Source of the DNA: Aurantiochytrium sp. KH105
Lineage: Eukaryota; Sar; Bigyra; Thraustochytrida; Thraustochytriidae
Length of the DNA stretch: 64,000 bases
Assembly: GCA_003116975.1 (NCBI GenBank)
Contig: BGKB01000041.1
Location: 392,487 to 456,486 of the forward strand
Reading direction: 5' to 3'
The notes below the pieces were generated by a model that ran no database searches, was not told the origin of the DNA, and worked only from the letters and a program-made list of their open reading frames with translations. Shown one piece after another: positions 9,901 to 19,588 of the stretch (position 1 is the first letter of the stretch; each line of letters opens with the position of its first letter). The position numbers were made by a program, and so were the translations under genes.

Positions 9901-12604
9901 ATGCAAGTATCTCCCGCAGCAGCGAAATGACGGGGGTGTTTCCCATGTCCACCACAGTCGCCTCGAGGTCTGCCTGGAAGGCGGCCAAGTTTTCCTGCGA
10001 GGCACGCTGTTCATCGTGAAGATCCGTGGCAAAAGCGGTGCCCAGATCTGCCAGTTTTTGCGCAAGTACATCGCGTTCAGCTACAGCACCCTCACGGGCC
10101 GAACTTTCGTCCACGAGCTGGAGCTCGACGCGGACCTGATGCTGCTTAGCCTCTTCTAGCTGCCGCTGAAGTTCGGCGAGTCGTCCGCGCATTTCTTGCG
10201 CAGACAAAGCCTCCTCTTGGCGCTGTGCTTCTGCTTCGTCTGCGTCGTGTTGTGCCCGTTCGAGACTTGCAGCAAGCTGCGATCTCTCCAGACGAACTTC
10301 GCGCAAATCTTCTTCCAGCTTGGCGACTGTTCGCTGCTGCGCGGTTACATTGGCTTCTGCGCGATTCGCGCGCTGCGTGAGGTCGGCGAGCAGATGTTCG
10401 CGTTGCGCCTGGCCATCGAGCGTGAGAGCAGCTGATTCATCGTCGATTGCGAGACCATGCTGGTCTTGGAGCACGGCCAAGGTTTCTTCTAAAAAGCCAA
10501 GACGAGCCTTGTCCTGCTCGTAGCATATTTCTGCGACGCGTTGTTTGGCTTGCGCACCTTCGAGCTCCACTTCGAGCTCTTCCCCGCGACGCTGGAGAGA
10601 CTTGCATCGCTCCACGTGTTCGCTTCGCAACGTAGCGAGGCGTTCCTCGGCAAGACGCTGCGCTGCACGCGCCTGCTCCACATCGCTGGCCAAGGAAGCC
10701 TTCTCCTCCAGTAGAATGTGCTTTTCACGAACATGCGAGACGATGCGCCGATTCATGACCGCGAGCTGCTCTGCATGTTGACGCTCAGTCTCGAGGAACT
10801 TGTTTTCGTGCTCAGCTTCCACTGCCTGTTGCAGAGAAATATGCTCTGCGATTTGATGCTCAAGTCCAGCAACTTCTTCTTCGCGGTCTTCAAGCTGGAC
10901 TTGAAGACCGTGCACGCGCAGCCTGAATTGCGCAAAAACGCGTTCTTGCTGCCCTTGGCTCATGGGCAGCGAATCATCGTCAGGCATGCCGACGAGCGTC
11001 GCAGCCGTGGCGAGGGGATCGTCTCTCGCAGTACCATTGTTTGCGCCCCCTTTACGAAAGTTGCGACCCCTTTCGCTGGAGGTTTTGTTGCCGCCACCTC
11101 TGAGCAGAGCGCCCGTACTGCTGCTTCGCGGTCGATTCTTTCGACGCAAAGGGGAGTTATTAAAATGTCGATCATTCTCATCGCTGTGTGTACGCTGTCG
11201 AGTACCACCTTTTTCGCTAAGTTCCGCGAGCTTGACCTTGTGCTCGTCAAGTTGCCGAGCAAGGCGCTGCAGAATCACAGTGTGCGAAACAGCCGGCACA
11301 TCCGCGTAGACAGCGGAAACGCGAAATCCATGCAAATCGCGCTCTTGGCGCCGCATTATATCGTGTGCGTCCGCGAGACTTTCTCGCAGCTGCTGCAGCT
11401 CTGCGTCCATTGCATGCAGACGGCCATCACTTTCTACCTTGACCATGGCGAGTTGACCGGCCACGTCGGCTTGTTCAGCGTATTTGCGATGAAGATCAGA
11501 CTTGCCAGAAAGCACGCGCACCGTAGATTCGAGGTTGCGACGATGAATGGCGCCCTTTTCCGACGCAACGCGCACCTGTTGCTCGAGGGTTCGTACCTTG
11601 TTAAGCAGGCTTCGTCTCTCAAATTGAACGTTCTCCTTGAATTCTCGATCGCGGGCCCCGGCGCGCACCAGCTGCGAGCTCAAGTCGACGATCTCCTCGC
11701 TTTGCTGAAGAACCAGCGCTTCAAGCTGGCGCATGGGTGCCTCCTGCGCGACACTTTGCGCCGAAACACTGTCAATACTTTGGCGGCGCGTGTGCTCTGC
11801 CGGAGGTTGAGCGTCCCGGTGTCGGAATTGTTCCGCCTGCTTTGGCGCAAGAGGGGGGCGCTGCCGTTCTGCCGCGTACTTGGTCAAAGACACGCGAAGA
11901 GAGCCATTCTCCTTTTTCAACGAGTCGAGTTCGGCAGACATTTGACGCATTTGCAGCTCGAGCTGACGTGCACGCTGTTCTGATGGGTGTTCACGGTCTG
12001 CGTCCTCCTCGAGAGACTTCATTGCTACGCGTAGACGGCGCAGCTCGTTTTCGTCTTGCAAGGCAGTTCGCTTGGCTGTTTCCAAGAGATCTTCAAAGAC
12101 GGCTTTTTCAGACTCGAGTTCGGCAACTTTGAACTGGGCTTCCTCGCGCTGTTCCTCCACTTCGCGAAGTTTGGTTCGCAGATCGTTGCGCGCTTTTTCG
12201 GCTCCTTCCAGCGCGGCTTGTTGGCGCGCAGACTCGTTACGATGCAGCTCTTTCACCTGAGCCAATTCCTGGTTCATTTCTTGCGCTGCAGCATGACCCT
12301 GGCGCAAACTGGCAAGCTCTGCCACGAGAACCTCGATTTGTTCACCTTGATCCATGGCTTTGTCTCGCAGTTCTGCCTCGCGTTGCTTGCTCTCCTCGAG
12401 CTCGCGCCGTACAGGAAGTGCTTGCACTTCTTCCTCGAGACTTTTGATACGCTCATCCTTTTTGGCAAGAATCGCAAGGACTTTTTGGCTTCGACGTTCG
12501 AACTTGGCACGCTCCTCTTCGAGTTGCCGTGCTGGTACCGTGGGTTCGCGGACAACTGCCGGGGCGCCTTGCATGGGCCTGGCCTGGGGCTTTCGCGACG
12601 ACAT
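6914..12604 (-). CDS. giant coiled-coil protein (1896 aa)
   Basis: A single uninterrupted 5.7 kb frame with a genuine ATG at 12604. From about residue 25 (QLEEERAKFERRSQKVLAILAKKDERIKSLEEE) nearly the whole protein is heptad-rich Glu/Arg/Gln/Leu coiled coil. It is broken only by a basic Ser/Gly/Asn-rich stretch around residues 480-550 (NDRHFNNSPLRRKNRPRSSS, KTSSERGRNFRKGG) and a short QQQQHQQMREQQMREQQ tract around residue 1650. The C-terminus (about 1790-1896) is less repetitive and may be globular. No motor, kinase or membrane segment is seen. The composition fits a centrosomal, ciliary or Golgi tether, but I cannot assign a family. It is divergent from the IQ-motif gene. Confidence 0.8.
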   Translation of the reverse strand: MSSRKPQARPMQGAPAVVREPTVPARQLEEERAKFERRSQKVLAILAKKDERIKSLEEEVQALPVRRELEESKQREAELRDKAMDQGEQIEVLVAELASLRQGHAAAQEMNQELAQVKELHRNESARQQAALEGAEKARNDLRTKLREVEEQREEAQFKVAELESEKAVFEDLLETAKRTALQDENELRRLRVAMKSLEEDADREHPSEQRARQLELQMRQMSAELDSLKKENGSLRVSLTKYAAERQRPPLAPKQAEQFRHRDAQPPAEHTRRQSIDSVSAQSVAQEAPMRQLEALVLQQSEEIVDLSSQLVRAGARDREFKENVQFERRSLLNKVRTLEQQVRVASEKGAIHRRNLESTVRVLSGKSDLHRKYAEQADVAGQLAMVKVESDGRLHAMDAELQQLRESLADAHDIMRRQERDLHGFRVSAVYADVPAVSHTVILQRLARQLDEHKVKLAELSEKGGTRQRTHSDENDRHFNNSPLRRKNRPRSSSTGALLRGGGNKTSSERGRNFRKGGANNGTARDDPLATAATLVGMPDDDSLPMSQGQQERVFAQFRLRVHGLQVQLEDREEEVAGLEHQIAEHISLQQAVEAEHENKFLETERQHAEQLAVMNRRIVSHVREKHILLEEKASLASDVEQARAAQRLAEERLATLRSEHVERCKSLQRRGEELEVELEGAQAKQRVAEICYEQDKARLGFLEETLAVLQDQHGLAIDDESAALTLDGQAQREHLLADLTQRANRAEANVTAQQRTVAKLEEDLREVRLERSQLAASLERAQHDADEAEAQRQEEALSAQEMRGRLAELQRQLEEAKQHQVRVELQLVDESSAREGAVAERDVLAQKLADLGTAFATDLHDEQRASQENLAAFQADLEATVVDMGNTPVISLLREILASARKHHDVNEDPGATSDLRALERMADAVLQSEQARFAVEAKLRGAEWTKEALSARIDRLARALARQRQDEARSEASLHALERRYELEGSIRQMQHERLRKLEADRAATAEKLLVRASAQLRAQTQRCRSLERLAKTHDLALDSCVDVDVEDAEADLLSEVHARSERILQLESELAESSLRLEHYKTNTDGEGEKQKAFVERERKLAEGFKMEASILRDQLHESKREMVNLAFEYETKLMMHESAPALQEMGNPAELRMRMLEQAKEINELHARVAELQEENSFVREVEPSSTGADVSVRRDATRGSIADAQSEEPKDAPSSKTPHETSKLEVLAEETAQILLEQKDTQIKRLRAEADILTRRLADAARANKSLSAANSSVVATLQKFQRRLEKRGPAATASADGIAERLQSFLGLLQGVELEQAVRRINVVLDRYDRERERQRMAEQQEMARLRQEVHSLHERLSKDEEVNKEQLRAAESSQSVSKAECASLRSRLETLQSERDDLHAQVVRLEERLRRTKVQSGQVEALQNELVALRERELSLAQSKEDALSALREEAEQERSALQEQIEDLESGATVNEVRASERKRAQARIKALERRVNEHKGSTDRLKEQLGALKKTWQSPEAVAKLRADLATSRAEIRKYRADAARKRDMLQAAAEKATEEKGAEDDLRRRAQRLEAQARAAQTEARNKENLAQASRQSSERAKSELNEAVKELDELREKVRSLSRERTALRSRIDMLKQEQQQHQQMREQQMREQQLRQPNEAGLFSDARAAAQTVASRDVEKELSAKLDRWRKRASAAENHLEACKRKLASLEEDHKEAQRQTSSAKDSIAQLKAKARAAERESQALEARAVKMEELAEANHRETVEVERALHATLLRVSDEALEIRRKCYVPDASASSEVDGAAGTDANAVAKMLELSPEDVRDLFGAEARCSDPVASAAFQSLRNAVQRHKTFVNHIFTTRGSLPSRLSQSELRRLVQSTCALWRS

Positions 12605-13366
12605 GCCTTACTATTGTGGAAGGGCTTGGGTAATGATCTCGAAATCGTTTGCGCCTCGGTGTGCTAAACTCGTTTTTGCTTGATTTGATGATGCGAGAGC
12701 ACAGCCCGTCTGATGAGCCCCCGACAAGTCTGGGCAAGACTGTCTTCTATGGGCTCTTGCGTTGGCGTGGTGTAGATTGGTTGGAATTGATCTTCTCTGG
12801 TGAAAGGTTTCCTTGGGGGCTCTGACTTCACAAGCTCTCTTTCAAGTTGTGCACGTGCGTCCGTCAGCACTTGCCTCGGGCTCACCTGAGATCACCTCAA
12901 GGAGACCTCCGCGTGCGCCGCCGCAGCCGGCAGGCGCGGGGCCAAAGGGCGTGCTGCTCGAGCACGGAGCCCGCTACTTCGAAGTCTGGGCTCCCTCGCC
13001 CTGCAACCGCCGGAAAAATTATTTCCGTGCACGATAACTCTCAACGGCTATAGGCCTATTATGAATGGCCATCATGTATGTGATCATGACGATCAGTGAA
13101 TCGAATGAAAAATCCAAGGTCAGGGTGGGGAGGGGCGGCCTTGCACGTGCGTACGCTAGATCCGGAGAACAGTTTTTGTTGTTTTGCGGTTGCCGCGCAC
13201 ATTGATTGGCGCAGGAACAACAGTTGTAGCGTGGCGCCTCCCGTTTTGCAAACGCGAGTTTTGCCTTTTCTCGGGACGAGCGCAGGAGCGCCATTGCACA
13301 GTCCTCTGGAGAGCAAGAGCTTGCAAGCTGGCTGCTTCAATCGACAGATATTATAAACAAGTAGCC
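12605..13366. other. divergent promoter region
   Basis: 762 bases separate two divergent ATGs (12604 minus, 13367 plus). The downstream plus frame is open from 13184 but only via a TTG. No repeat array, RNA gene or conserved protein segment recognised. Confidence 0.4.
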
Positions 13367-15415
13367 ATGGAAGCGTCCATTCAGCATCGCATCGCATCCT
13401 TGCGCCGAGAACTTGCCGACGCGACGCGGCTTGAAGCCGAGCTCGGTCAGCGCACCAAAAACACTGTGCGTAAATCAGACCAAGCCAAAGCTACTTCCGA
13501 TCAAGAGACCGCGATGCTTATGCGGAGGGCCATGTACGATCCGTCGCGAGGCAACATTGTATCCAACCAGAAGTCTGTCATTCCTGCAAGACGATCAAAT
13601 TTAAACTGGATTGAAGAGAACAAAGCAGCATTCCCGCAAGAGCCTGCAGTTTCATATCTTCGTACGAAGTCAGACGAGGCGCCGCCGCTTCCGCGCGACG
13701 AAGACGATGTTTACAAGGTACTTTCACGAGCCGCAAAGCCTCCTCGCAAAACAAAAGCTGTCAGACCGCGACCACCGAAACGTAATCGAGGAATTGCGCG
13801 CGTTCAGTCTGCGACGCAGCTCCCAAAACTTGTCGAATCGCTGGAAGCAGCCAACAATGCACAAGACAGAGCCTTGGAGGCCTCGATCGAAGCGATGCAA
13901 AAGTCTCTTGAGGCACAACACTTGCATACGGCACCTGAGCGCAGATCAGAAAATTTGTTCAATACTGACGATAAAGTGTTGGAGAACCGCAGGAGACCGG
14001 AACGACAGCACCTCGACTGTATTCGTGCGCCTGGGATTGTACTCGCGCCAATTTTGGATGTCATGCAGAGATATATTATGCGACAGGCTCTTTATCAAGT
14101 GCGAGCCTACGCAAAAAGTGTCGATTCATTGGAGACGCATTTCATGCTGTACCCCCAAGCTGTGCTGGGCTTGCAAGCACGCTATCGTGGACGCAAAGAC
14201 AGACTTCGTGTGCGGAAGTTGGAAGAGAAACGAGCCGAGCAAAGGATGCGAGCCTCCATTACTATTCAAAGCTTTTGGCGGCAGTGTCGTGCAAGGCTTC
14301 GCATTGCCAAACTCCGCGACGAATTGCGAGTGTCTGCTGCGTTAAGAGTGCAGCGAGTCTGGCGTGGTGCCCGTGCGCGAAGACGCGCTTGGGTGATTTT
14401 GCGTCGCAGAATATGGGCCATTGCTCAAGTGTGGCTTTCCATGGGTGTTCAATCTTCTTCGCACGTTGTACAGAGTGCAGGACTCTCGACGCAGGAGCAC
14501 GCTGCTCTCTCGCAGGTGGCGCAGGTCATGGTGGACAGCAAGGAGCGAGTTCCAGAGCTCTCACCTCATGTACTCAGTGGCTTGCTTCAAGGCGTGCGCG
14601 TGGCGATCTTTGTTCGTGACACCGTTGCCCAACGTGAGGAAAACTTGAAGGATGAGGCCGTGCGTCCCGCCGAAAGCGCTCCTGAACGACGCGAGAAGGA
14701 AGCGATCCGCAAGAGAGAGATCGCTGAGCAACGTCGGCGCGAATCTCTTCGCAAAGCAGAAGAGAGACGAAAAGCAGCAGAGGCCGAGCAAGCCTTTATG
14801 GAGCGTGCGCTTCGGGAGGAACGCGAGCAAACGCTGCAAGAGCAACGCAGAAAGGCTGCCGTTCAAGAGGAGACCTCACGCAAGCTTGCCGCCACTCGTG
14901 CTGAACAAGAAGAGAAGCGCAGGCGTAAAGCGAGCGAAGAGCGCGCTGCGCAGCGTGCAAAGGAACGCGAGATCGAACGACGGAGAATGGCTCTTGCTGA
15001 TGCGCGGCGCACGCTGAATGCGCAATGCGAGGAGGATGTCTTTGCCTTGCGAGAAGTGCATCTTCCCTCAGCACTTCGTGATCTTGAGTTCGGGATTGCG
15101 CAGAAGCGAATTAGCCTTGTCGCGGAGCAGCGGAAGCTCAAAGCACGTCGTCTTGCAATACAAGCCCAGCTAAAGGAGCCGCTGGTCCCATCAGCTGCCA
15201 AGGCCAAGTTGAGAGACGCTCTGGCAACTCTGACTCAGGAGGAATCCACTCTTGCAAGCTCGCTGCGCGGCCTCGACGATGAACATAAGCATGGTGTACT
15301 ATTGCTGGAGACCTCTATGGATGAGCGTGAAGAAGAGATCCGTGCCCAGTATGCCGCGCTGCGACGCGATGCAGAGAATGAATTCTCACTTTGTGTTCGT
15401 GACGGCAAATTATAG
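13367..15415 (+). CDS. IQ-motif coiled-coil protein
   Basis: 682 residues from the ATG in a strong context (gccATGg). The middle (about residues 255-350) carries tandem IQ-like calmodulin/centrin-binding helices: VLGLQARYRGRKDRLRVRK, SITIQSFWRQCRARLRIAK and ALRVQRVWRGARARRRAW. After a short linker comes a long charged helix rich in RRxESLRKAEERRKAAE-type repeats (about 430-560), then a second coiled coil to the end. The N-terminal 200 residues are polar and unassigned. Probable calcium/calmodulin-regulated cytoskeletal or basal-body protein. It may share a promoter with the giant coiled-coil gene. No closer orthology can be given from sequence alone. Confidence 0.75.
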   Translation: MEASIQHRIASLRRELADATRLEAELGQRTKNTVRKSDQAKATSDQETAMLMRRAMYDPSRGNIVSNQKSVIPARRSNLNWIEENKAAFPQEPAVSYLRTKSDEAPPLPRDEDDVYKVLSRAAKPPRKTKAVRPRPPKRNRGIARVQSATQLPKLVESLEAANNAQDRALEASIEAMQKSLEAQHLHTAPERRSENLFNTDDKVLENRRRPERQHLDCIRAPGIVLAPILDVMQRYIMRQALYQVRAYAKSVDSLETHFMLYPQAVLGLQARYRGRKDRLRVRKLEEKRAEQRMRASITIQSFWRQCRARLRIAKLRDELRVSAALRVQRVWRGARARRRAWVILRRRIWAIAQVWLSMGVQSSSHVVQSAGLSTQEHAALSQVAQVMVDSKERVPELSPHVLSGLLQGVRVAIFVRDTVAQREENLKDEAVRPAESAPERREKEAIRKREIAEQRRRESLRKAEERRKAAEAEQAFMERALREEREQTLQEQRRKAAVQEETSRKLAATRAEQEEKRRRKASEERAAQRAKEREIERRRMALADARRTLNAQCEEDVFALREVHLPSALRDLEFGIAQKRISLVAEQRKLKARRLAIQAQLKEPLVPSAAKAKLRDALATLTQEESTLASSLRGLDDEHKHGVLLLETSMDEREEEIRAQYAALRRDAENEFSLCVRDGKL

Positions 15416-15646
15416 CTCCAAACCGCAAGTAATTTCACATACAAATGTCGAGGACTGTTCTGCGGTTCAAGCTCGCCGTCATTCCTTCTTCCCAACTCTC
15501 TTTCTGCTCTTCTTCATTTTTTCACCTGCAACAAACGAAGCCCTTCCTGGTCCTCATCATCTTCATGCCCCTGCTACCAACACCCTTCCTTGTTTCTAGG
15601 CCTGCCTACACAATAGTAGGCCTAGTAGTAGCAGTAGTCAGTAGGG

Positions 15647-15674
15647 TCTACTACTACTACCACTGCTACTACTG

Positions 15675-15705
<31 letters not shown>

Positions 15706-15716
15706 GACTACTACTA
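15647..15716 (+). repeat. (CTA)n trinucleotide microsatellite
   Basis: About 70 bases of nearly pure CTA/CTG/CGA triplets in the intergenic region 15416-16093, flanked on both sides by the word TAGGCCTA. The rest of this 678-base region is GC-rich sequence leading to the PTEN start, with gcgcgcgag words near 16020; no gene seen. Confidence 0.9.
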
Positions 15717-16093
15717 GGCCTACGACTAGTTTGTACTTTTGGCGGGCCATCTACTTCTACTATTCCTGCAACGCAGACACGTTCGACGGCGGCGAAGCTG
15801 GACGCTGGCGAGGACGGCGCGCCCGATCGCGCGCCCCCACGAGCTCCACCGTCGCCGCCCGCCCTCCGTTGCACGGCGTGGGCGCGAGCCGAGCGTGAGT
15901 CCACGTGTGCGCGGAGAAAGCGCGATCAAGGCTCGGCGCGTGCGCCGCGAGGGTGCGTACGCACGCACGCGCGGCGACTGGCGCTGCGCGGAGAAGGAGA
16001 AGGAGCGCGGGGACGCAAGGTCGCGCGCGAGAGAGCTTGGACGCGCGCGAGCGAAGAGGGAGGCCGGCTTGATCCTCTCCTCTTTGAGACAAG

Positions 16094-17158
16094 ATGAACA
16101 ACGTGAAGGCGCTTGTGTCCAAAAAGAAGAAGCGCTTCGTGGACGACCGCAATGGGTTTAACCTGGACCTCAGCTACATTGGCGGGCCCGATGCGCAGCT
16201 GATTGCTATGGGCTACCCGGCCGCAGGCGTCGAAGCCCTGTACCGGAACAGCATGAGCGAAGTACAACGTTTTTTTACGACGTTTCATGATGGCAACTAC
16301 GCGGTGTACAACTTGTGCAGCGAGCGTGTGTACGACTTGACCCAGTTTTTCCCACTCACGTACCGCTTTGGATTCGACGACCACCAGCCGCCTCCGCTCG
16401 AGATGTTTAGACCCTTTTGTGAATCTGTCGGAGAGTACCTGAACGAAGACCCGAAACACATTGCCGCGGTGCATTGCAAGGCCGGCAAGGGTCGCACGGG
16501 CGTCATGGTGAGCGCTTTTCTGGTACACTCGGGTCGATGCGGGTCAGCTGAAGAGGCTCTCGTCGAGTTCTCGCGCGAGCGAACCAAGAATCGCAAGGGA
16601 GTCACCATTCCGAGCCAGCAGCGCTTCGTCCACTACTATGAGCAGCTTTTGCGGCGCGGCAGCGTGACTGCATACACATACTGCATTAGTCACGTGCGCA
16701 TGGTCGGTGTTCCGAATCATGACACCTCTATTTTGGGTGGTGGCTGCCAGCCCTTTTTCGAAGTCTCGCTCGCATGGTACTCACCCGAAGATGGCGAGGC
16801 GAAATCGAAAACGATTTACAACTACAAAAATCACGTCCGCAAACTGCGTCACTTTAAGCGTGATGACAAGTTCGTAGATCTCGACGTCTCTTCGCACAAC
16901 CTTTTGGTGGCTGGCAACGTGCGGATTCGCTTCTATGACCGTGATCGCTATTCTCAAGCGGAAATGTGCCAGATCTGGCTTCACACGGGCTTTATTGAGT
17001 CGAACTTTCTCTGTTTCGAAAAATCTGTCATTGACAAGGCATGCAAGGACAAAGAACACAAGCGCTTCGATCCTAACTTTCGCATCGAGGTCTACTTGCA
17101 CAAGGTCGATAAGCGTCTCGTGGCCTCCGAGATGGTTGGGGTTGACGAGGACGACTAG
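16094..17158 (+). CDS. PTEN: PTEN phosphatidylinositol-3,4,5-trisphosphate 3-phosphatase
   Basis: 354 residues, ATG at 16094. The N-terminal basic PIP2-binding segment (KKKKRFVDD) is followed by GFNLDLSYI and IAMGYPAAGVEALYRN, as in animal PTEN. The WPD-like loop keeps the catalytic Asp (DDHQPP, Asp96). The P-loop is HCKAGKGRTG at residues 127-136, with catalytic Cys128, both PTEN-specific lysines and Arg134. KGVTIPSQQRFVHYY matches the end of the phosphatase domain. Residues about 190-345 form the membrane-binding C2 domain. Shorter than human PTEN (403) because the regulatory tail is nearly absent: it stops at GVDEDD, with no PDZ-binding end. Expected to dephosphorylate PIP3 at the plasma membrane and oppose PI3K. 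Confidence 0.95.
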   Translation: MNNVKALVSKKKKRFVDDRNGFNLDLSYIGGPDAQLIAMGYPAAGVEALYRNSMSEVQRFFTTFHDGNYAVYNLCSERVYDLTQFFPLTYRFGFDDHQPPPLEMFRPFCESVGEYLNEDPKHIAAVHCKAGKGRTGVMVSAFLVHSGRCGSAEEALVEFSRERTKNRKGVTIPSQQRFVHYYEQLLRRGSVTAYTYCISHVRMVGVPNHDTSILGGGCQPFFEVSLAWYSPEDGEAKSKTIYNYKNHVRKLRHFKRDDKFVDLDVSSHNLLVAGNVRIRFYDRDRYSQAEMCQIWLHTGFIESNFLCFEKSVIDKACKDKEHKRFDPNFRIEVYLHKVDKRLVASEMVGVDEDD

Positions 17159-17415
17159 ATTTCCTTTTCCTACCTTTCGCACTCTCTCTCGATTTGACGG
17201 CCTCGCGCTCTCCAGGATCGCGTGCAAGCTCAGGCTGGAGAGACGAAGAAAGACCTCTTTGCGGCCTGCCTTCTGTGGTGTGTTTTCTGTTTCCTTTTAT
17301 CTGTTTCCTATACATTCTTCTTTCATGTTTGTTTGTTATGGGTGGTATTACAATGGTCATTGATTTGCTAGCAACAAAACGTGCAATGTGGTGTTGCCGC
17401 CTTGCAGAAAACATA

Positions 17416-18387
17416 TCACCTTCGCACATCTGTGCAGAGTGGATTCTTGAAGCACTGCCGACAGTGATCATTGATGATCCCAGTCTGTTGGCAAAAAGCG
17501 TGCAATGTGATGCTACCAAGAAACTTGAAACCCTTGGCCTTTAACGCTTGAGCAAGTTTCCGGGATGTTTCACTCTCCGTGGGGAGCTTGCTGGTCTCTG
17601 TCCAAATCTCTCGATTGACGATTGGCTCATTATTTGTAAAGCTCCAAAGGTAGCTTGCTAGGCCACCGGGGTAGTCATTTTCGATCTCAATGCAGCGCTG
17701 CGCGTTATTTACCACGGCGGCGAGTTTTCGACGGTTGTGCATGATCCCATTATCTGGATCTGCTACGAGAGCGTCCACGTCGGCATCTGTCATTGCAGCA
17801 ATCTTTTTCATATCCCACATGTGAAATGCTCGTGCGTATGCCTCGCGTTTCTTCCACACGATGTTCCAGCTCACGCCAGCTTGCTGAGCGCAGAGCGAGA
17901 GGATCTCAAAAAGCTCGTCTCGGTCCCTTTGAGGGTGACCCCAGTGTTTATCGTGGTATTCCCGCGACCGTTCCGTCTTGGCGCTCCATGCGCATCTTCC
18001 TTGCAGCGGGTTTCCGGCTCCTTCTCGCTGCTTCTCATCATTGCGTTTTTGCTCTTGTTCTTGCACTTGCACTTGAACTTGCTCATGCTCTTGCTCGTAG
18101 TACTCACAGTCAGACTCGTTCTTTTTCTTTATTCGTTTCGAGGTCGTTGTCGATCTCGCCAAAGACGACGGAGCTCTCGTGCTCGAGCTCACCGCCAGCG
18201 CGCCCGAGGACTTCCTCTTCTTCATCGCCGACGACCCCGTAGCCGTTCTCCTCGTCGTCGTGGCCGCTCTCGTTGGCGACTGCAGTCGCGGCGACCTCCG
18301 TCTCGCCACCGACGGCGTCGGCGGGAGTGCGCGCGTCTCCTCCAAGCTCTGCGGCCCGGGCTCGCGGCTTGCGCGCGACGCGACCAT
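17416..18387 (-). CDS. DNA-3-methyladenine glycosylase I (Tag family)
   Basis: 323 residues, ATG at 18387. The last ~195 residues are a full Tag domain: RCAWSAKTERSREYHDKHWG, LFEILSLCAQQAGVSWNIV, KKREAYARAF and NDHCRQC. The zinc site is intact: Cys132 and His145 (13 apart, as in E. coli Cys4/His17) plus His and Cys four apart in NDHCRQC. The enzyme excises 3-methyladenine in base-excision repair. The ~125-residue N-terminal extension is basic and Ser/Thr-rich, with a KRIKKK nuclear-localisation-like cluster and a Glu-Gln-Val repeat tract; it is not part of the bacterial enzyme. The Tag family is mainly bacterial, so an ancient bacterial origin is plausible. Its 3' end faces PTEN, with about 257 bases between the two stops. 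Confidence 0.92.
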   Translation of the reverse strand: MVASRASREPGPQSLEETRALPPTPSVARRRSPRLQSPTRAATTTRRTATGSSAMKKRKSSGALAVSSSTRAPSSLARSTTTSKRIKKKNESDCEYYEQEHEQVQVQVQEQEQKRNDEKQREGAGNPLQGRCAWSAKTERSREYHDKHWGHPQRDRDELFEILSLCAQQAGVSWNIVWKKREAYARAFHMWDMKKIAAMTDADVDALVADPDNGIMHNRRKLAAVVNNAQRCIEIENDYPGGLASYLWSFTNNEPIVNREIWTETSKLPTESETSRKLAQALKAKGFKFLGSITLHAFCQQTGIINDHCRQCFKNPLCTDVRR

Positions 18388-18486
18388 GGCGAGGCGCCGG
18401 CGCTGGGTCTTTGCGACTCAAGTCGAGCACGAACTTGCCTTCGGGACTTGAGCGAGCGCCCCTATTGGTCTGACACGGTCTGACAT

Positions 18487-19588
18487 GTGAAAGATTCTTG
18501 TGAAGCAGTAGGAACCGTAATTCTGTCCAGGCAGTGCGTTTTCCCTTTTCCCCAGCGTCCAGAGAAAGTGTCCAGTTCTCCTCCCTCGGCGAAAAAAGAT
18601 ACCGATTCTGTGTATCTTTTGAAAGAAAGCTTTTGTTCAAAGCCCGCGAGAGCCTGGTCTGATGAGTCGGCGCTGCAGTGCTTTGACGCATCGTGAACTG
18701 TGCGACGGAGTACGCTCTCCCCAAAGAGTACCTGGATCAAGCTCGAAATCTTGTCAAGGCGATCGGCAAGAAGCTTAATATCGGCCAAAGTGATACCGAC
18801 GACCGCGCGACTGCTTCCAGTTTTCCAACGGTGTTGTCAACTTTAAAGATCTCACGGATGTACCAAACCCCGCTGCTTTTCGCAATCTCTTCCCTCAAAA
18901 TGCGCTCCAGAGATTGGTACAGGACCACCATGCCGTACGCTCTCAGTGTCTCGAACAAAACGTTCCACAAGCACACTCGCAACGCGAATAAGGTCATCAT
19001 TGTCTTCACAGAGGGCAGACCTTCTGCTCCCAACCCCGGAGAACGTACAGAAGGCTTGCCCGCTGACCACGCTCTCGACGTCGCTCGATACCTGCGAACT
19101 TCGGACATGCACGCTTGAAGCTCTCTCTTCCTAGCATGGAAGACACCACCGTCATTTACGTCTCGATTGGCGAAGATCCGATGAAGACCATGGAACTCAT
19201 CTTCTCTGCAGGACTCACTCAGATTGCAGCTGATGCTGATGCGGAAGCTGATGACAATGATGATTTTGTCGACGATGTGCTGGCAACGATACGCGGCGAC
19301 TGCAAGGTGCCCTGCAAGAAGAACGTGCGCTACCGAGGCAGTCTTGTGACGAATCCAGAAACGGGACCGCGATACTTTCCTAACTTCGAGGATGCGCAAG
19401 CTTGCCAGGATCTTTTCAACTCGGAGGAGTGGAGCGAGACATGCACGCATTTCGCCTACCAAGGAAACAAAAAGTGGTGCTGTCTTTTTAAGGGTGTACC
19501 CCGAATGAAGATCGTCTGGGTCAAGTACGACTACGTCTCAGGCGACAAGACCTGTGCGGTTCTTTGGTTTTACAAAAAGAAAGCCTGA
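18487..19588 (+). pseudogene. broken von Willebrand A / PAN-like adhesin
   Basis: VWA-domain pieces lie in order but in different frames. A MIDAS-like Asp-Ala-Ser (18685-18693) is followed directly by an in-frame TGA (18694-18696). The helix EYLDQARNLVKAIGKKLNIG (from about 18730) is in another frame. FQFSNGVVNFKDLTDVPNPA (from 18815) is in a third. TTMPYALSVSNKTFHK and NKVIIVFTEGRPSAP (about 18925-19035) return to the second frame. VIYVSIGEDPMK and the C-terminal Cys-rich PAN/Apple-like region (CKVPCKKN, ACQDLFNSEEW, KWCCLFKG) continue to the stop at 19588. At least four frame changes plus one stop break a ~300-residue product. No GT-AG intron I tried repairs these breaks. Intact relatives would be secreted or surface adhesive proteins. 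Local sequencing error is the alternative; neighbouring genes are clean. Confidence 0.65.

Noticed and set aside
10718..11983. 421-residue open frame on the plus strand inside the giant coiled-coil gene
   Set aside because: It is the antisense shadow of a Glu/Leu/Arg-rich coding region; no domain or start context.
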